A stretch of 64,000 nt of DNA, taken from assembly GCF_001509835.1 (NCBI RefSeq), contig NZ_JXTJ01000016.1:109296-173295 (forward strand), read 5' to 3'. This document shows positions 20,701-27,590 of the stretch, in pieces. The stretch comes from Allobosea sp. WAO. Lineage in GTDB: Bacteria > Pseudomonadota > Alphaproteobacteria > Rhizobiales > Beijerinckiaceae. A model generated the notes under the pieces. It saw nothing but the letters and a program-made list of their open reading frames with translations. It did no database searches and was not told the DNA's origin. How positions within the stretch are numbered: the stretch's first letter is position 1; each line of letters starts with the position of its first letter. The position numbers were made by a program, and so were the translations under genes.

Positions 20701-23700
20701 TCGGGATGACGCAGGAGATCACCGGCGGCCATCTCGACTTCATCCACAACCAGGCGAGCTACGGCGGCTGCAACGGCCAGGCGATCAACCATTGCGACTA
20801 CGACTTCGTCGCTAAGGCGGGCGAAACACAGGCAAAATGGGACTATAATTACGCGACCAGGGCCTTCGTCCAGATCACCACCTCGGTGAAGGCCGATAAC
20901 CCGTTCAACATCAGCTTCGCCGGCAACGCGGCCGGGCGCATCAACATCACCTCGAACAGCTCCGTCCTGCAGAACGGCACCATCGTCAATCCGAGCGGCA
21001 CGACGACGATCATCGCCTCGGGCGGCAGCTTCACCCAGACGAACAACGCCACGATCCTTAGCAGCAACCTGAACCTGAGCGCGCGTGACTCGATCGGCAC
21101 GCAAACGACGGCGATCAAGGCGACGCTGACCGCGGGCGCGCAGCTCAATGCGACGGCCGGTAGCGGCGGCATCAATCTCGACATTACCGGCAGCGCCCAG
21201 GTGGTCGCGCTGCGCGCCGACCAGAATCCCGCCGCCTATGGCGACATCAAAGTGCAGGCCACGGGCAGCCTCGAGGCCGCAGCCACCGGCGGGCCGCACG
21301 TCGTCGGCCGCAACATCACGCTGGTGAGCGAGGAAGGGAGCATCGGCTCGACCTCGAACCTCATGCGGATGCGCGCGGTCGCGACGCAGCTTCCGAACGG
21401 CAGCCATGTCGATGGCATCGTGAACGTCAGAGCCCGTGGCGATATCGGCGTCGCACAGACCGTCGGCGACCTGCGCGTCGGTCAGATCGCGAGCGCCGCC
21501 GGCAATGTCCGCATCGACGTCAGCGCCGGCCGGCTCGTCTCGGCTTCGGGGCAGACGGCGGCGCAGGCGCTGAGCGCCGAGCAGCTGTCGCAGGTCTCGC
21601 GCGCCCTGAAGCTCACGGCGGCCGACGGCGCGGGGGCGGCTGCTCAAGCCAGCGTCGCGGCCTTCGAGAAGCAGGTGACGCAGAGCTACGGGCTCTACAC
21701 CGCGCTGATGCGCAACGGCGAGATGAAGCCGCGCACCGTCAACGGTGTCAGCCGGCTCGTCTTCACGCTGAACGAGGACGCGATCGCGCTCTATCAGGCC
21801 TTCGCCGACGCGGCCGTGGGCGGCACCGCGACCGAGCAGCAGGTCATGAACTATGCGGAGAGCCGCTACGCTGCCTATGCAGGCGTCTTCGAGAAGGCCT
21901 ATGGCGGCGGCTGGGCGAGCCAGGCGCGCTTCAACCCGGCCACGGCGGAAAGTAATTTCAGCTTCAGCGTGACCGCCTCCGACGCAGCCCCGAACCTCGA
22001 AAACCGGATCTCCGGCGACGCGGTCTGGACCGAGCGCCAGCTGGTCTCGGCAATCAACAAATCGGCACTCGAGCCTGCGTCCGGCGTCGTCGGCAACGGC
22101 ACGGCGCTGGTCATCGGCCGCGACATCACGTTGAACACCGCCGGCAGCATCGGCTCGCTCGCTCCGGACGTTCAGGTCGCGCTGTCGGACATCCGCAACG
22201 GCACGATCTCGAACGCCCAGCTCGCCGCGCTCGCAGTCGCGACCACGGCGGGCAGCGTCAAGATCATCGGCCAGCGACAGGATGGCAGCCTTGTCGAGGT
22301 CACGGATCTCAACAATGTCCCTGCCGGGGTCACGCTGAGCCGCGTCGACGTCAAGCAGACAGCTCCGCTCTTCATCAATGCGAGCGGCACCTTCTCGGGC
22401 TCGGCCCAGGGCGATGTCTATGTCCAGGCGACCGGGACGCCGCAGGCGGCCGGCGGCACGCTGACCATCGGCCGGATCACCGCGACGGGCACGGTGAGCC
22501 TGCAGGCACCGCAGGCGATCGCCGTGGCGACCAATGCCGGCGGCTCCGCGCCGAGCCATGCGGTCCAGATCCAGACCAATGGCGACCTCGTTCTGGTCGC
22601 CGGCGGCGGCGGCATCGGCTCGGCCGCAACGCCGTTGAACTACCAGATCGGCGGCAGGCTGGTCTCCGCCTCGGCGGCCGCGGGCGACATCCATCTCGTT
22701 GCCAAGGGCGGTGATGCGCAGATCGGCCGCATCTTCGCTTCGGGCACGGCTTCGCTGACGGCAAGCGCCGGCAGCATCCGGGGCTATCTGCCGGGTGTCG
22801 CGATCTCTGCCAGCTCCATCCTGCTGAACGCGACCGGCAATGTCGGCTCCGCGAGCGCCGGGTTGGGCCTCCAGGTCGGCGCCACCGGTGATGTCTCGGG
22901 ACAGATCGGTGGCTCCGCCTGGCTCTCCGCCCCCGCGATCGGCGGGCAGCCCGCGACGCCGTTGCGGATCGGGGAATTCAGCGCCGCCGACGGCGTCAAT
23001 GCGATGGCGGATGACGAAATCCGCATCCTGCGCAGCCTGCGCTCCAGCAATGGCGCCGTCTCTGTTTCCGGCGGCAAGATCGTCATGGCGAGCGGCGCTG
23101 ATATCGCCGCGGGCGGACGGATCAGCCTTGCCTCGGCGAGCGATGTCCAGCTCGGCAAGGTGACGAGTTCCTGGAACACTCCCGCCGGCAGCGCCTCGAT
23201 CCTGATTGCCGCTGCAGGCGCCATTCTCGGCAATGGCGACGCCGGCATGCTGCTCAGCGCGACCGGAACCGGCGGCATGATCGATCTGCGGGCAGGAACG
23301 GGGATCGGCAGCGAGGCCGCGGCCTTGACCTTCGCCTCCCCCCACCTTGCGGCAAGCAGCCTCGCAGGCGACATCCACCTCGCCGCGGCGGGCGCTACGC
23401 ATGTCATGAGCCTCCTCGCCAGCACCGGCGCGGCGAGTCTCGTTGCGAGCGGCAATCTGACGGTCGATGCGGCCACGACCGGGAGCGGCGCCAGCATCGC
23501 CAGCACGGCAGGCACGCTCGACATCACCAGCCTGCGGGCGGGCGCGACTTCGACCCTCTCGGCCGGGGGCACGGTGACGCTCGGTGACGCGAGCGTCACG
23601 GCCGGCCATCTTGCGGTCTCCTCGACCGGCGCAGGCCTGTCCCTAGCCGGGCTGAACGTCACCGGCGACCTCACTCTGGCTGCCGCGACCTCAATCACCG

Positions 23701-26700
23701 CGACCGGAGCACTGCTGGCCGGCGGCGCAATGGAGATCAGCGCGCAGAACGGCCCGCTGTCTCTGGCGAGCCTCGCAGCAGGCGGAGCAGCCACGCTCGA
23801 CGCGACGGGAGCTATCGACTTCAGCAGCGCAACGACCACGACCGGCGCCTTCTCGGCACGCTCGCACGGTGCGGGCATCACGGCCGGCTCGATCGCAGCG
23901 GCGACAGTGGCCTCTCTGAACGCGGCCGGCCCGATCTCGATCACCACCAGCCTGACCGCAGGTGGGGCGGCGAACGTCACCAGCACCGCCGGCGCGCTCG
24001 ACATCGCCAGCCTGACGGCCGGCGCGGGCTCGACGCTCTTGGCCTCGGGCGCAGTCACGCTCGGCGAAGCCAGGACGACGGCGGGGGACCTCGCGGTCAC
24101 CTCGACCGGCGCGGGCCTGTCCCTTGCCGGCCTCGACAGCGCCGGCAAGCTGACCCTGAACGCCGCGACCTCGATCGCGGCGACGGGGGCGCTGCTGGCC
24201 GGCGGCGCGCTCGACGCCACCGCGCAGAACGGCACACTGACCCTGGCAGGCCTGTCGTCAGGTGGCGCGGCCACGCTCGACGCGACGGGCGCGATCGGTT
24301 TCACCAGTGCGACGACCACGGCCGGCGCCTTCTCGGCCCTGTCGCGCGGCGCCGGCATCACGGCGAGCGCGATCACTGCCGCGAGCGGGGCGACGCTGGC
24401 CGGCGCGGGACCGATCTCGGTCACCACCGCCCTGACGGCCGCTGAGGCGGCGAACGTCACCACGACCGCCGGCACGCTCGGCATCGCCAGCCTGACGGCC
24501 GGTGCCAGTTCGACGCTCTCGGCCTCGGGCGCGGTGACACTCGGCGATGCCAGGACGACAACGGGCGATCTCGCGATCACCTCGACCGGCGCTGGCCTGT
24601 CGCTCGCCGGGATGGACGTCGCCGGCGGCCTTACCCTGACCGCTGCGACTTCGATCACGGCCACCGGCTCGCTATTGGCCGGCCGGGCGCTCGACGCCGG
24701 CGCACAGAACGGCGCGCTGACGCTTGCGAGCCTCTCGGCGGCCGGTCCCATCACCCTCGACGCGACAGGGGCACTCGGCTTCACCAGTGCGACGACCACG
24801 GCCGGCGCCTTCTCTGCCCTGTCGCGCGGCGCTGGTATCATGGCCGGCACGATCACTGCGGCAAACGGCGCGACCCTGACCGCCGCGGGGCCGATCTCGA
24901 TCACCACCAGCCTGATCGCGGGCGCGGCGGCGAACGTCACCACGACCGCCGGCACGCTCGGCATCGCCAGCCTGACGGCCAGCGCCAGTTCGACACTCTC
25001 GGCCACAGGCGCGGTGACACTCGGCGATGCCAGGACGACGGCGGGCGATCTAGCGGTCACGTCGACCGGAGCTGGCTTGTCGCTGGCCGGGCTCGACAGC
25101 GCCGGCAAGCTGACGCTGACCGCCGCGACCTCGATCGCGGCGACGGGCGCGCTGCTGGCCGGCGGCGCGCTCGACGCCACCGCGCAGAACGGCACGCTGA
25201 CCCTGGCAAGCCTGTCATCGGGCGGCGCGGCCACGCTCGACGCGACGGGCCCGATCAGCCTGACCAGTGCGACGACCAGGGCCGGCGCCTTCTCGGCCCT
25301 GTCGCGTGGCGCTGGGATCACGGCGGGCACTATCACTGCCGCGAACGAAGCGACGCTGACCGCCGCGGGACCAATTTCGCTCGCCGCCGCCCTCATTGCA
25401 GGCGCGGCGGCGAACGTCACCACGACCGCCGGCACGCTCGACATCGCCAGCCTGAGGGCCGGCGCCAGTTCGACGCTCTCGGCCTCGGGCGCAGTGACAC
25501 TCGGTGATGCAACGATCACGGCGGGCGATCTTGCGGTGACCTCGACTGGCGCGGATCTGTCCCTCGCCGGGCTGGACGTCGCCGGCAAACTGACACTGAG
25601 CGCAGCAACCTCGATTGCGTCGACGGGCGCGCTGCTGGCCGGTGACGCGATGGAGATCACCGCTCAGACCGGTGCGCTGACCTTAGCGCGCCTGTCATCG
25701 GGCGCCGCCGCCAAGCTCGACGCGACCGGCCCGATCGGCTTCGGCAGTGCAACGACCACGGCCGGCGCCTTCTCGGCCCTGTCGCGCGGCGCCGGCATCA
25801 CGGCCGGCACGATCACTGCCGCAAACGGGGCGACGCTGACTGCCGCGGGACCGATCTCGATCACCACCAGCCTGATCGCAGGCGAAGCGGCGAACGTCAT
25901 TTCGACCGCCGGCAAACTCGACATCGCCAGCCTGCGAGCGGGGGCGAGTTCGGCGCTCTCTGCCTCGGGCACAGTCACGCTCGGCGATGTCACCACGCTC
26001 GCGGGCGAGCTCTCTGTCACCTCGGCCGGAGCGGGCATCAGGGCAAAGAAGCTCTCTACGGCGGAGCGCCTGTCTGTCGCAGCAGCAGACTCTATCCATG
26101 TCGAAGCGTTCGAGGCCGGCAGCGAAGCCGTTCTCGAGGCCGGCAGCCGAGTGCAGCTGACGCGCGGTGCTGTCCGCGACGGCGGAGTGTCGATCATGGC
26201 GGCTGCCATCGAGGCAGGCGGGCTGCAATCGGGGACGACGCTCGGGCTTCTGGCCTCCGGCTCGGTTGTTGTTGGCCGGGCGGAGGCCGGCACAGCTCTT
26301 TCCATCCGCTCCTCGACGGCAACGATATACGGATCCGACCTGAAGGCCGGACAGAGCGTCTCGATCGATGCGGCGCACGCTTTGATGCTCGGCAACGTCG
26401 TGGCGGGACAAGGCGGCATCTCGGCGACCTCTCGAAGCGCCGGGATCACGGCCAAAGATCTGCGCACCACCGGTAATGCCATGCTTTCGGGATTTGGCTC
26501 CGTTTCGGCCGATAGCCTGTCCGCGCAGGATGCCAAGGCGACAGCCGCGACCGGTTCGCTGGCGATCGCGGCACTGGATGCGACGGGATCGGTCATGCTG
26601 CGTTCGGGATCCACCCTTTCCGTCGATCGCCTGGCGAGTGCGGCGTCGACGGATATCGAGGCGCGGGATCGTCTGACGATCGGAACGCTCCTGGCCGGCG

Positions 26701-27590
26701 GAGACATCCGCCTGACGTCGGCAGAGGCAGGTGTCGCCGTCTCGACTGCGCGTGCGGGAGCGTCCATGCGGGTCACGGCGGAGCGCAGCATCGAGGGGGG
26801 CACGGTTACGGCCCAGGATGCTCTGGTGCTCCTGGCCGGGCGCAGCGGCCAGGGCTCGCTCAGGCTCGCTCACGGCGCGGCGCGTCAGCTTGTCGGCACA
26901 GCGCCGGACGAGGTCCAACTCGCGCGCTTCACTGCCGGCGACAGCATCGTGATCATGGGAACGCGGATCGCTGCCGATATCGTTCAGGGCACCGGCAGCG
27001 GACTTCCGCTCGCGCTCGATATCAGCGGCTTCCGCAGCCGCAGCGCGGAGCGCGTCGATCTGGCGGTCGAAGCCGGGAGCTTCCGGGCCAGCCGCCTGGC
27101 CGCGATCGATGCGCGTCTGACTACGACGGCTGGCCAGTTGCGCATCGCCGAGGCATTCATCCCGGGCTCCCTGACGCTGACGACACCGTCCATGACGGTT
27201 CTCGCCAATAATCGCAGCCTGGCGCCAGACCCGGCCTATGACGTGCAGCTCCATTCAATGGGTCGCCCGTTCTATCTCGACCTTGACCGCACCAGGCTGA
27301 CGACGAACGCTCATATCGTCCGCTTCGACTCCGACATCGTTGAGATTCCTCCGACAGCCGGAGGGTCGCTGACCCGTGACATGGCTCGGTTGGGGGCTTG
27401 GCTCACCGCGGGTGCGACTGCCGAAGACGTCGCCGGCGGCTTCCGTTACGCGCCGAACGGGCACTGGTGGAGCGCGTGGGGCGCCGGGAGCTGGAACAGT
27501 GGCCCGTTCGGGCGCCCGCGCGGCTTCGTCTTCGCGGCCGAGCCGGGCAGGCTCCCTGTCAACCTGGACGAGACAGAGGACCGGCCTTGA
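8787..27590 (+). CDS. giant two-partner-secretion filamentous adhesin (TpsA, LktA-type)
   Basis: A single 6267-residue frame (roughly 600 kDa) encoding a secreted beta-helical filament. Residues 1-58 are a long signal sequence (basic region, hydrophobic core, APAFA cleavage site). Residues about 60-200 are the TPS secretion domain, with YNSFSRFEQAAGTTVNM matching the family NSF..F pattern. The body is Gly/Ala/Ser/Thr-rich repeats of about 53 residues of the LktA tandem type. Near residues 2300-2490 there are four helical repeats of about 46-48 residues, and at residues 4904-5748 there is a 160-residue repeat in exact register. Four close cysteine pairs lie at 17.9, 18.8, 19.7 and 20.8 kb. The C terminus is non-repetitive and Trp-rich. 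The TpsB exporter gene overlaps the stop codon. Function is inferred as adhesion or biofilm. Confidence 0.92.
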   Translation: MSKRRSLRPATAFLPRTAGPRQRDVFAPRPRSVLATWRERCLVGQAMALALWNAPAFAQNIITPDGRTQTNVSVSGGTTTITTQTVSGGAGYNSFSRFEQAAGTTVNMHLPQNTGALVNIVRDGPVVINGILNSYRNGQIGGHVYFSDSAGFTVGPSGVINTGQLTVNTPTRAFLDQVIGPNGVVNEAMAARLRANDVPISPDGTITIDGRINARRGVSLNGHTVSVAGQINANTAAVDISERRRQHRAAFAQSVNTAGLQQGGAMVARRGGGIEIVAAGTASISGTLNAKATAHRPAGTIAVRSGKGTTIAATARINATGSAPGAAPISATPGSPNVNTADGGSVSILSGGAISIARGAVIDVSGAQAVAAKGGSAVIFADTNLDVQSGAIFRGTAGITGDGGFLELSAKNTVTLGAVDVDLSARSGKAGLLYIDPTDIVIGAGGSANMITNGTNVSLEATNSITIAGDGIIDTRNFNRSAGALSALNPSLGNSGSITLTAPSITVRGTLLAGVSAGSSHIAGDVTLDATTSQRLIGGRASASSTIDIYGTITGRDVLLKADATAIASYIDPSAGPLVALAAQTAAGAALGLNGGYVGSEITSRVQVASGATIEASRDVSLTAKGRQEASLPAITVNGNSVFGGAVSIGEISGTVTADIASGATIRVGRDLAVKAENDVKLGVSAISVTVGETLAAATVAFGSVDVSTAAKVHSGATIVTGGVSNVSITAFNTNSFSTSANSIAASGGVAGASIAYSDYRAQADALLGASLGTEASKLKRVTVSAVSDTTKNATSASTTVGDNLIFNAGPAGTTVSTLLSQLLGKLSSGSSSVPVKAGSAIAIADSSLVARAAIAADPGGAAPTLHSDGNVVVASRQSDFGVRLIADSSINSNSKDPTSAQPEAQVSLSFAIGVGNYAHESTASIGSGVTINAYRVGVGATNEMPISNTWTNWAGPLEVVSHLNGNLGTVNNIMTSYANASSQSQQLGLAGSVSYFRVDNETSAYVASGATLNTTALAPSWTTPLADGHVQSWSKGVSVTAETTVHSIDGGGNFGLTGGLNGGAGSAAGGALLNIGRSSRTVAAIADGVTITASGVDVKARTTDEMYVVVTSSGRAQGAALSGMVGLANLDNQTLASISNRALVTADVVSVKAEQSISVLSVSGGIVAASTGGSSAGVSVGRIDASTVTRGYIGDNSGDLSDDRLRGAGTTAGRIQTDSLAVQAETNGWLSAASVAAAVVDGTMDFVTDDPFFTVVSAASASQGGGKPSFALAGSAAVASTQLGTSAWIDGATITAKTDAVTTTVAALNSTILELGSGSAAINLTGGGQGTSAALAGAIAFAKLDNSTDARINRSSLTNIGDTSVQALAGGRATVVGLGLAGSGGGNAAAAMSVALGLVTNSVSASIADSTLIAPTNIWVSNLVTVDAYQTTDIGIGGGAAYAGAKNGVGIALTYAEIRDPDGEDAVSAKVTRSTLTGADRLQVRATNASRIISSAITAGLGGNGLGGAFVINRVTPTTNAAISGVSGTLATISVSGDVVVLADGSRIGVYDDIIRGRQAVSAANRSEVDFSGAAANEGAAIAEGAAVLAIVGALQGGDNNVGVSVLSNTIAQSHIAAIDFATVTAGGDVSVVARDGATLTGIAVGLGIATGQFAGVASVAQQTIDNVIRARISGGGITSRDVAVQAQAASEIEGRAGTLAGSTGVAAVGLSIVDSSIANDVAAGIGGTQIRASGDVVLAAGSTARIDTVAIGLAMARNVGLAGSVANNNVATDIGATITGADIIAGNNLGVFAANTDRITVSAGALGATAASPGLAGGVSVVDNTVGGDTVARIEGSTVDARAGGTGSLSYTAGQLLTAFDLSTANGPSAAQPSLAMTARSIHGLGVVATSQQSVLANAVTGGIAAFPITGAVAIVSIRNVLGGSTGATIDASQVDTRLTGTGSTAIAVEAASHSYAATFINVGAIGGVAAAGANTSNIMQRSTRAALTNSTTGTTTPGYSGGGVGALDIAANASQSAASNVTGFALGFGGAAAMGVVNTFAASTSAALDQGLVTAGRVGVNADSRNGFHAQTVAVGAGGVGVGSAFIVGTSKNATLATIGGGSGQTVLNLNGGLAVAATSRNAFTTLATGGAAGGFAGVAGMVSFVDVDNETRAGLYGARVTIRPGAMQTVGSVTSAAGISVTAFETTNITPKTAAGANGSFGAGAAANIASLDSSVQADIQGSTLVAPGTVSASATSERTVSAETITYGIGGSVGIGASVALISVGTGTPSAAQGEITSGGGGTLSRIGQLTAGNNDLVLSAAGLASYRSYRGPTGAAMSESALRDAAQTDYNELLANGTVSGGTLTLSNAGVVALRSAAASALGIPDPDADQVRGWAAARYAALQGGAVGYLLSDAGVSAYRTRVTATTPDASDDQIRSAANDAYARLLANGTVSSGVLTLSTAGIDAYRAEANADLGRTATDAEVRNYAAQQYGFFTANRSRIAAPTAQSAAALLESTGSATSASVSGGSITSGAVAVSALSKTTTSNIASGVGAGGAAGVGAATAYTDIGDKVSARLDQINVSTGSIAVTASSTDGTGSAARIEARAGAGGLAAAAGAAVAKGTIDNEVKATLGGALTVTGATSVNASNSQTGRSDAFGATVAGGLALGISLASSEAKSDVEARYAGGSNLTGTGLTIGAQSTGAAHAAAVAGAGGLLAAGSGAEAKASDTTKVTASIGAGARANVGTGTISVSATASPDAKAAAFGVAVAGGLAVGAAIAEATVGAIVTSEIERNASLIANQFTAGLLSVTAAGSVFGTAAGDAVRLSDATSGFARGGYSAAASAVAGSGAYYVSAVGTDAKARNTTSVTASVGDYIGLSSGSVTISATNTTLQAAKATGITVAGTAAIGRINAQADAVTATTASLGASSTMGGSGTGRFILTATGEDTQIARAEAGSGGLYAGSGAEGSTSNTSDVTAALGANAVIVTGLATIGASHSTRYAALVDSLQAAALGASAALAKNNANVDVLTELGAGARITAAGPGTNGCYLTSCLQAISLTSRNTFTQLELGDSVRAAAGGGINGAGATSRTGLDGTSKVELKDGVVLIGGTSPTAAPGSILAQAWSELFGDDTATLTTGGLLQGAGVSTRYRAGSAQNPLTNTVRLGNNVVLTSFGAINLGTYTLADVTANAYVSTYGLAGVGLADADVTIRTDNKVLIGANSELLGLYDVNVTAGRDGADARRTTLSGTANALGYVRGLIAVPDADASTDLQHHARVEVGSGTRISSAQNVTLGAYEGVLDAEADGTGHGYQLYFIPVTTGSSSPGRSSSSTLVMNGTATAGIYNTQRIEIGCGANASVQCGPNEAPTIRFVSGAPVTASLTSTFDPVAYINARYEAAVASTLISGVNAGPVKAIRLSQLYAAGGNVFVSAGTVQGNGSLVARGGPSITVINRSNAYLVLDGGAYIPQSSGGQIIGSTGTLARSSNPDATPSIIIDNAYSRPLDPGDKGPALLIGGDITNLSGLVSINNTLGSFGFSGQRIDSLQFNITVPNGVVAVSSNGPNGMYNAGGSPQGEYNHAIYYPGGAPGSGSFDVNQAVIAAANALATAAGYGNNINYFLYGRQDEGATRNWSLQFFGNCAGYIANSGANCTGDYNMGRGINFYALPTIPTYRESNPTVAGSAPKIFGAQVAIKATTININASIEAGRITNWSGTVDAGMAASLRSQRQHYIDRGYVEVSLKEALGGSWANAGAAPVYYDIVNDRLVLWDVNASSGGGSVLLDGQIISTNTLGSIKINGGFGDVSLNNTSGLDLVVNRVNTGTGVGVAASVSKITIIDRLITSGPNTTVYAYTPGSGIAKYITHNGAQPILTGAGASVPVEFISGDLTRHETVAGTRYEWTQQALLQKVGLTEENRNQANIPGVYWRFDSGTSSNPWVYVDAQSPSTDPGEDPRFWWSRDAQAPSAELVSGRVVTGKTGLSHVGMTQEITGGHLDFIHNQASYGGCNGQAINHCDYDFVAKAGETQAKWDYNYATRAFVQITTSVKADNPFNISFAGNAAGRINITSNSSVLQNGTIVNPSGTTTIIASGGSFTQTNNATILSSNLNLSARDSIGTQTTAIKATLTAGAQLNATAGSGGINLDITGSAQVVALRADQNPAAYGDIKVQATGSLEAAATGGPHVVGRNITLVSEEGSIGSTSNLMRMRAVATQLPNGSHVDGIVNVRARGDIGVAQTVGDLRVGQIASAAGNVRIDVSAGRLVSASGQTAAQALSAEQLSQVSRALKLTAADGAGAAAQASVAAFEKQVTQSYGLYTALMRNGEMKPRTVNGVSRLVFTLNEDAIALYQAFADAAVGGTATEQQVMNYAESRYAAYAGVFEKAYGGGWASQARFNPATAESNFSFSVTASDAAPNLENRISGDAVWTERQLVSAINKSALEPASGVVGNGTALVIGRDITLNTAGSIGSLAPDVQVALSDIRNGTISNAQLAALAVATTAGSVKIIGQRQDGSLVEVTDLNNVPAGVTLSRVDVKQTAPLFINASGTFSGSAQGDVYVQATGTPQAAGGTLTIGRITATGTVSLQAPQAIAVATNAGGSAPSHAVQIQTNGDLVLVAGGGGIGSAATPLNYQIGGRLVSASAAAGDIHLVAKGGDAQIGRIFASGTASLTASAGSIRGYLPGVAISASSILLNATGNVGSASAGLGLQVGATGDVSGQIGGSAWLSAPAIGGQPATPLRIGEFSAADGVNAMADDEIRILRSLRSSNGAVSVSGGKIVMASGADIAAGGRISLASASDVQLGKVTSSWNTPAGSASILIAAAGAILGNGDAGMLLSATGTGGMIDLRAGTGIGSEAAALTFASPHLAASSLAGDIHLAAAGATHVMSLLASTGAASLVASGNLTVDAATTGSGASIASTAGTLDITSLRAGATSTLSAGGTVTLGDASVTAGHLAVSSTGAGLSLAGLNVTGDLTLAAATSITATGALLAGGAMEISAQNGPLSLASLAAGGAATLDATGAIDFSSATTTTGAFSARSHGAGITAGSIAAATVASLNAAGPISITTSLTAGGAANVTSTAGALDIASLTAGAGSTLLASGAVTLGEARTTAGDLAVTSTGAGLSLAGLDSAGKLTLNAATSIAATGALLAGGALDATAQNGTLTLAGLSSGGAATLDATGAIGFTSATTTAGAFSALSRGAGITASAITAASGATLAGAGPISVTTALTAAEAANVTTTAGTLGIASLTAGASSTLSASGAVTLGDARTTTGDLAITSTGAGLSLAGMDVAGGLTLTAATSITATGSLLAGRALDAGAQNGALTLASLSAAGPITLDATGALGFTSATTTAGAFSALSRGAGIMAGTITAANGATLTAAGPISITTSLIAGAAANVTTTAGTLGIASLTASASSTLSATGAVTLGDARTTAGDLAVTSTGAGLSLAGLDSAGKLTLTAATSIAATGALLAGGALDATAQNGTLTLASLSSGGAATLDATGPISLTSATTRAGAFSALSRGAGITAGTITAANEATLTAAGPISLAAALIAGAAANVTTTAGTLDIASLRAGASSTLSASGAVTLGDATITAGDLAVTSTGADLSLAGLDVAGKLTLSAATSIASTGALLAGDAMEITAQTGALTLARLSSGAAAKLDATGPIGFGSATTTAGAFSALSRGAGITAGTITAANGATLTAAGPISITTSLIAGEAANVISTAGKLDIASLRAGASSALSASGTVTLGDVTTLAGELSVTSAGAGIRAKKLSTAERLSVAAADSIHVEAFEAGSEAVLEAGSRVQLTRGAVRDGGVSIMAAAIEAGGLQSGTTLGLLASGSVVVGRAEAGTALSIRSSTATIYGSDLKAGQSVSIDAAHALMLGNVVAGQGGISATSRSAGITAKDLRTTGNAMLSGFGSVSADSLSAQDAKATAATGSLAIAALDATGSVMLRSGSTLSVDRLASAASTDIEARDRLTIGTLLAGGDIRLTSAEAGVAVSTARAGASMRVTAERSIEGGTVTAQDALVLLAGRSGQGSLRLAHGAARQLVGTAPDEVQLARFTAGDSIVIMGTRIAADIVQGTGSGLPLALDISGFRSRSAERVDLAVEAGSFRASRLAAIDARLTTTAGQLRIAEAFIPGSLTLTTPSMTVLANNRSLAPDPAYDVQLHSMGRPFYLDLDRTRLTTNAHIVRFDSDIVEIPPTAGGSLTRDMARLGAWLTAGATAEDVAGGFRYAPNGHWWSAWGAGSWNSGPFGRPRGFVFAAEPGRLPVNLDETEDRP
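15696..16248 (+). repeat. four tandem 46-48-residue helical repeats within TpsA
   Basis: Four copies in tandem, each opening L-S-x-A-G-x-x-x-x-R and containing D-x-x-x-[IVL]-R-x-x-A-x-x-x-Y. Two of them end in an identical LLANGTVS segment. They contain Tyr, Arg and Asp residues otherwise scarce in the adhesin, and look alpha-helical. Two more divergent copies lie near 21570-21900 (for example LNEDAIALYQAFADAA followed by VMNYAESRYAAY). Confidence 0.75.
23495..26030 (+). repeat. tandem repeat of exactly 480 bp (160 aa), about 5.3 copies, in the TpsA C-terminal region
   Basis: The same words recur at an exact 480-base step with no insertion or deletion. The GACATCGCCAGCCTG-like block falls at 23520, 24000, 24480, 24960, 25440 and 25920, and the CGCGCAGAACGGC-like block at 23740, 24220, 24700, 25180 and 25660. 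Units differ by scattered substitutions, so the array is not a copying artefact. Each 160-residue unit appears to contain three sub-units of about 53 residues, the basic LktA tandem length. Similarity fades into degenerate copies after 26030. Confidence 0.93.

Noticed and set aside
17925..23609. A 1894-codon open frame on the reverse strand
   Set aside because: It is antisense to the TpsA gene. The long frame results from the biased, GC-rich, repetitive codon pattern; the product is an Arg/Asp/Ala-rich string with no domain, and no ribosome site supports it.
22784..25660. A 958-codon reverse frame with internal repeats
   Set aside because: It mirrors the 480-bp tandem repeat of the adhesin on the opposite strand. 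The repetition is inherited and the Val/Ala/Pro-rich product resembles nothing.
27398..27586. A longer TpsB start at 27398
   Set aside because: It would extend the protein through the TpsA 3' end in another frame and bury the signal peptide. The TTG at 27587 has a ribosome site and overlaps the TpsA stop.
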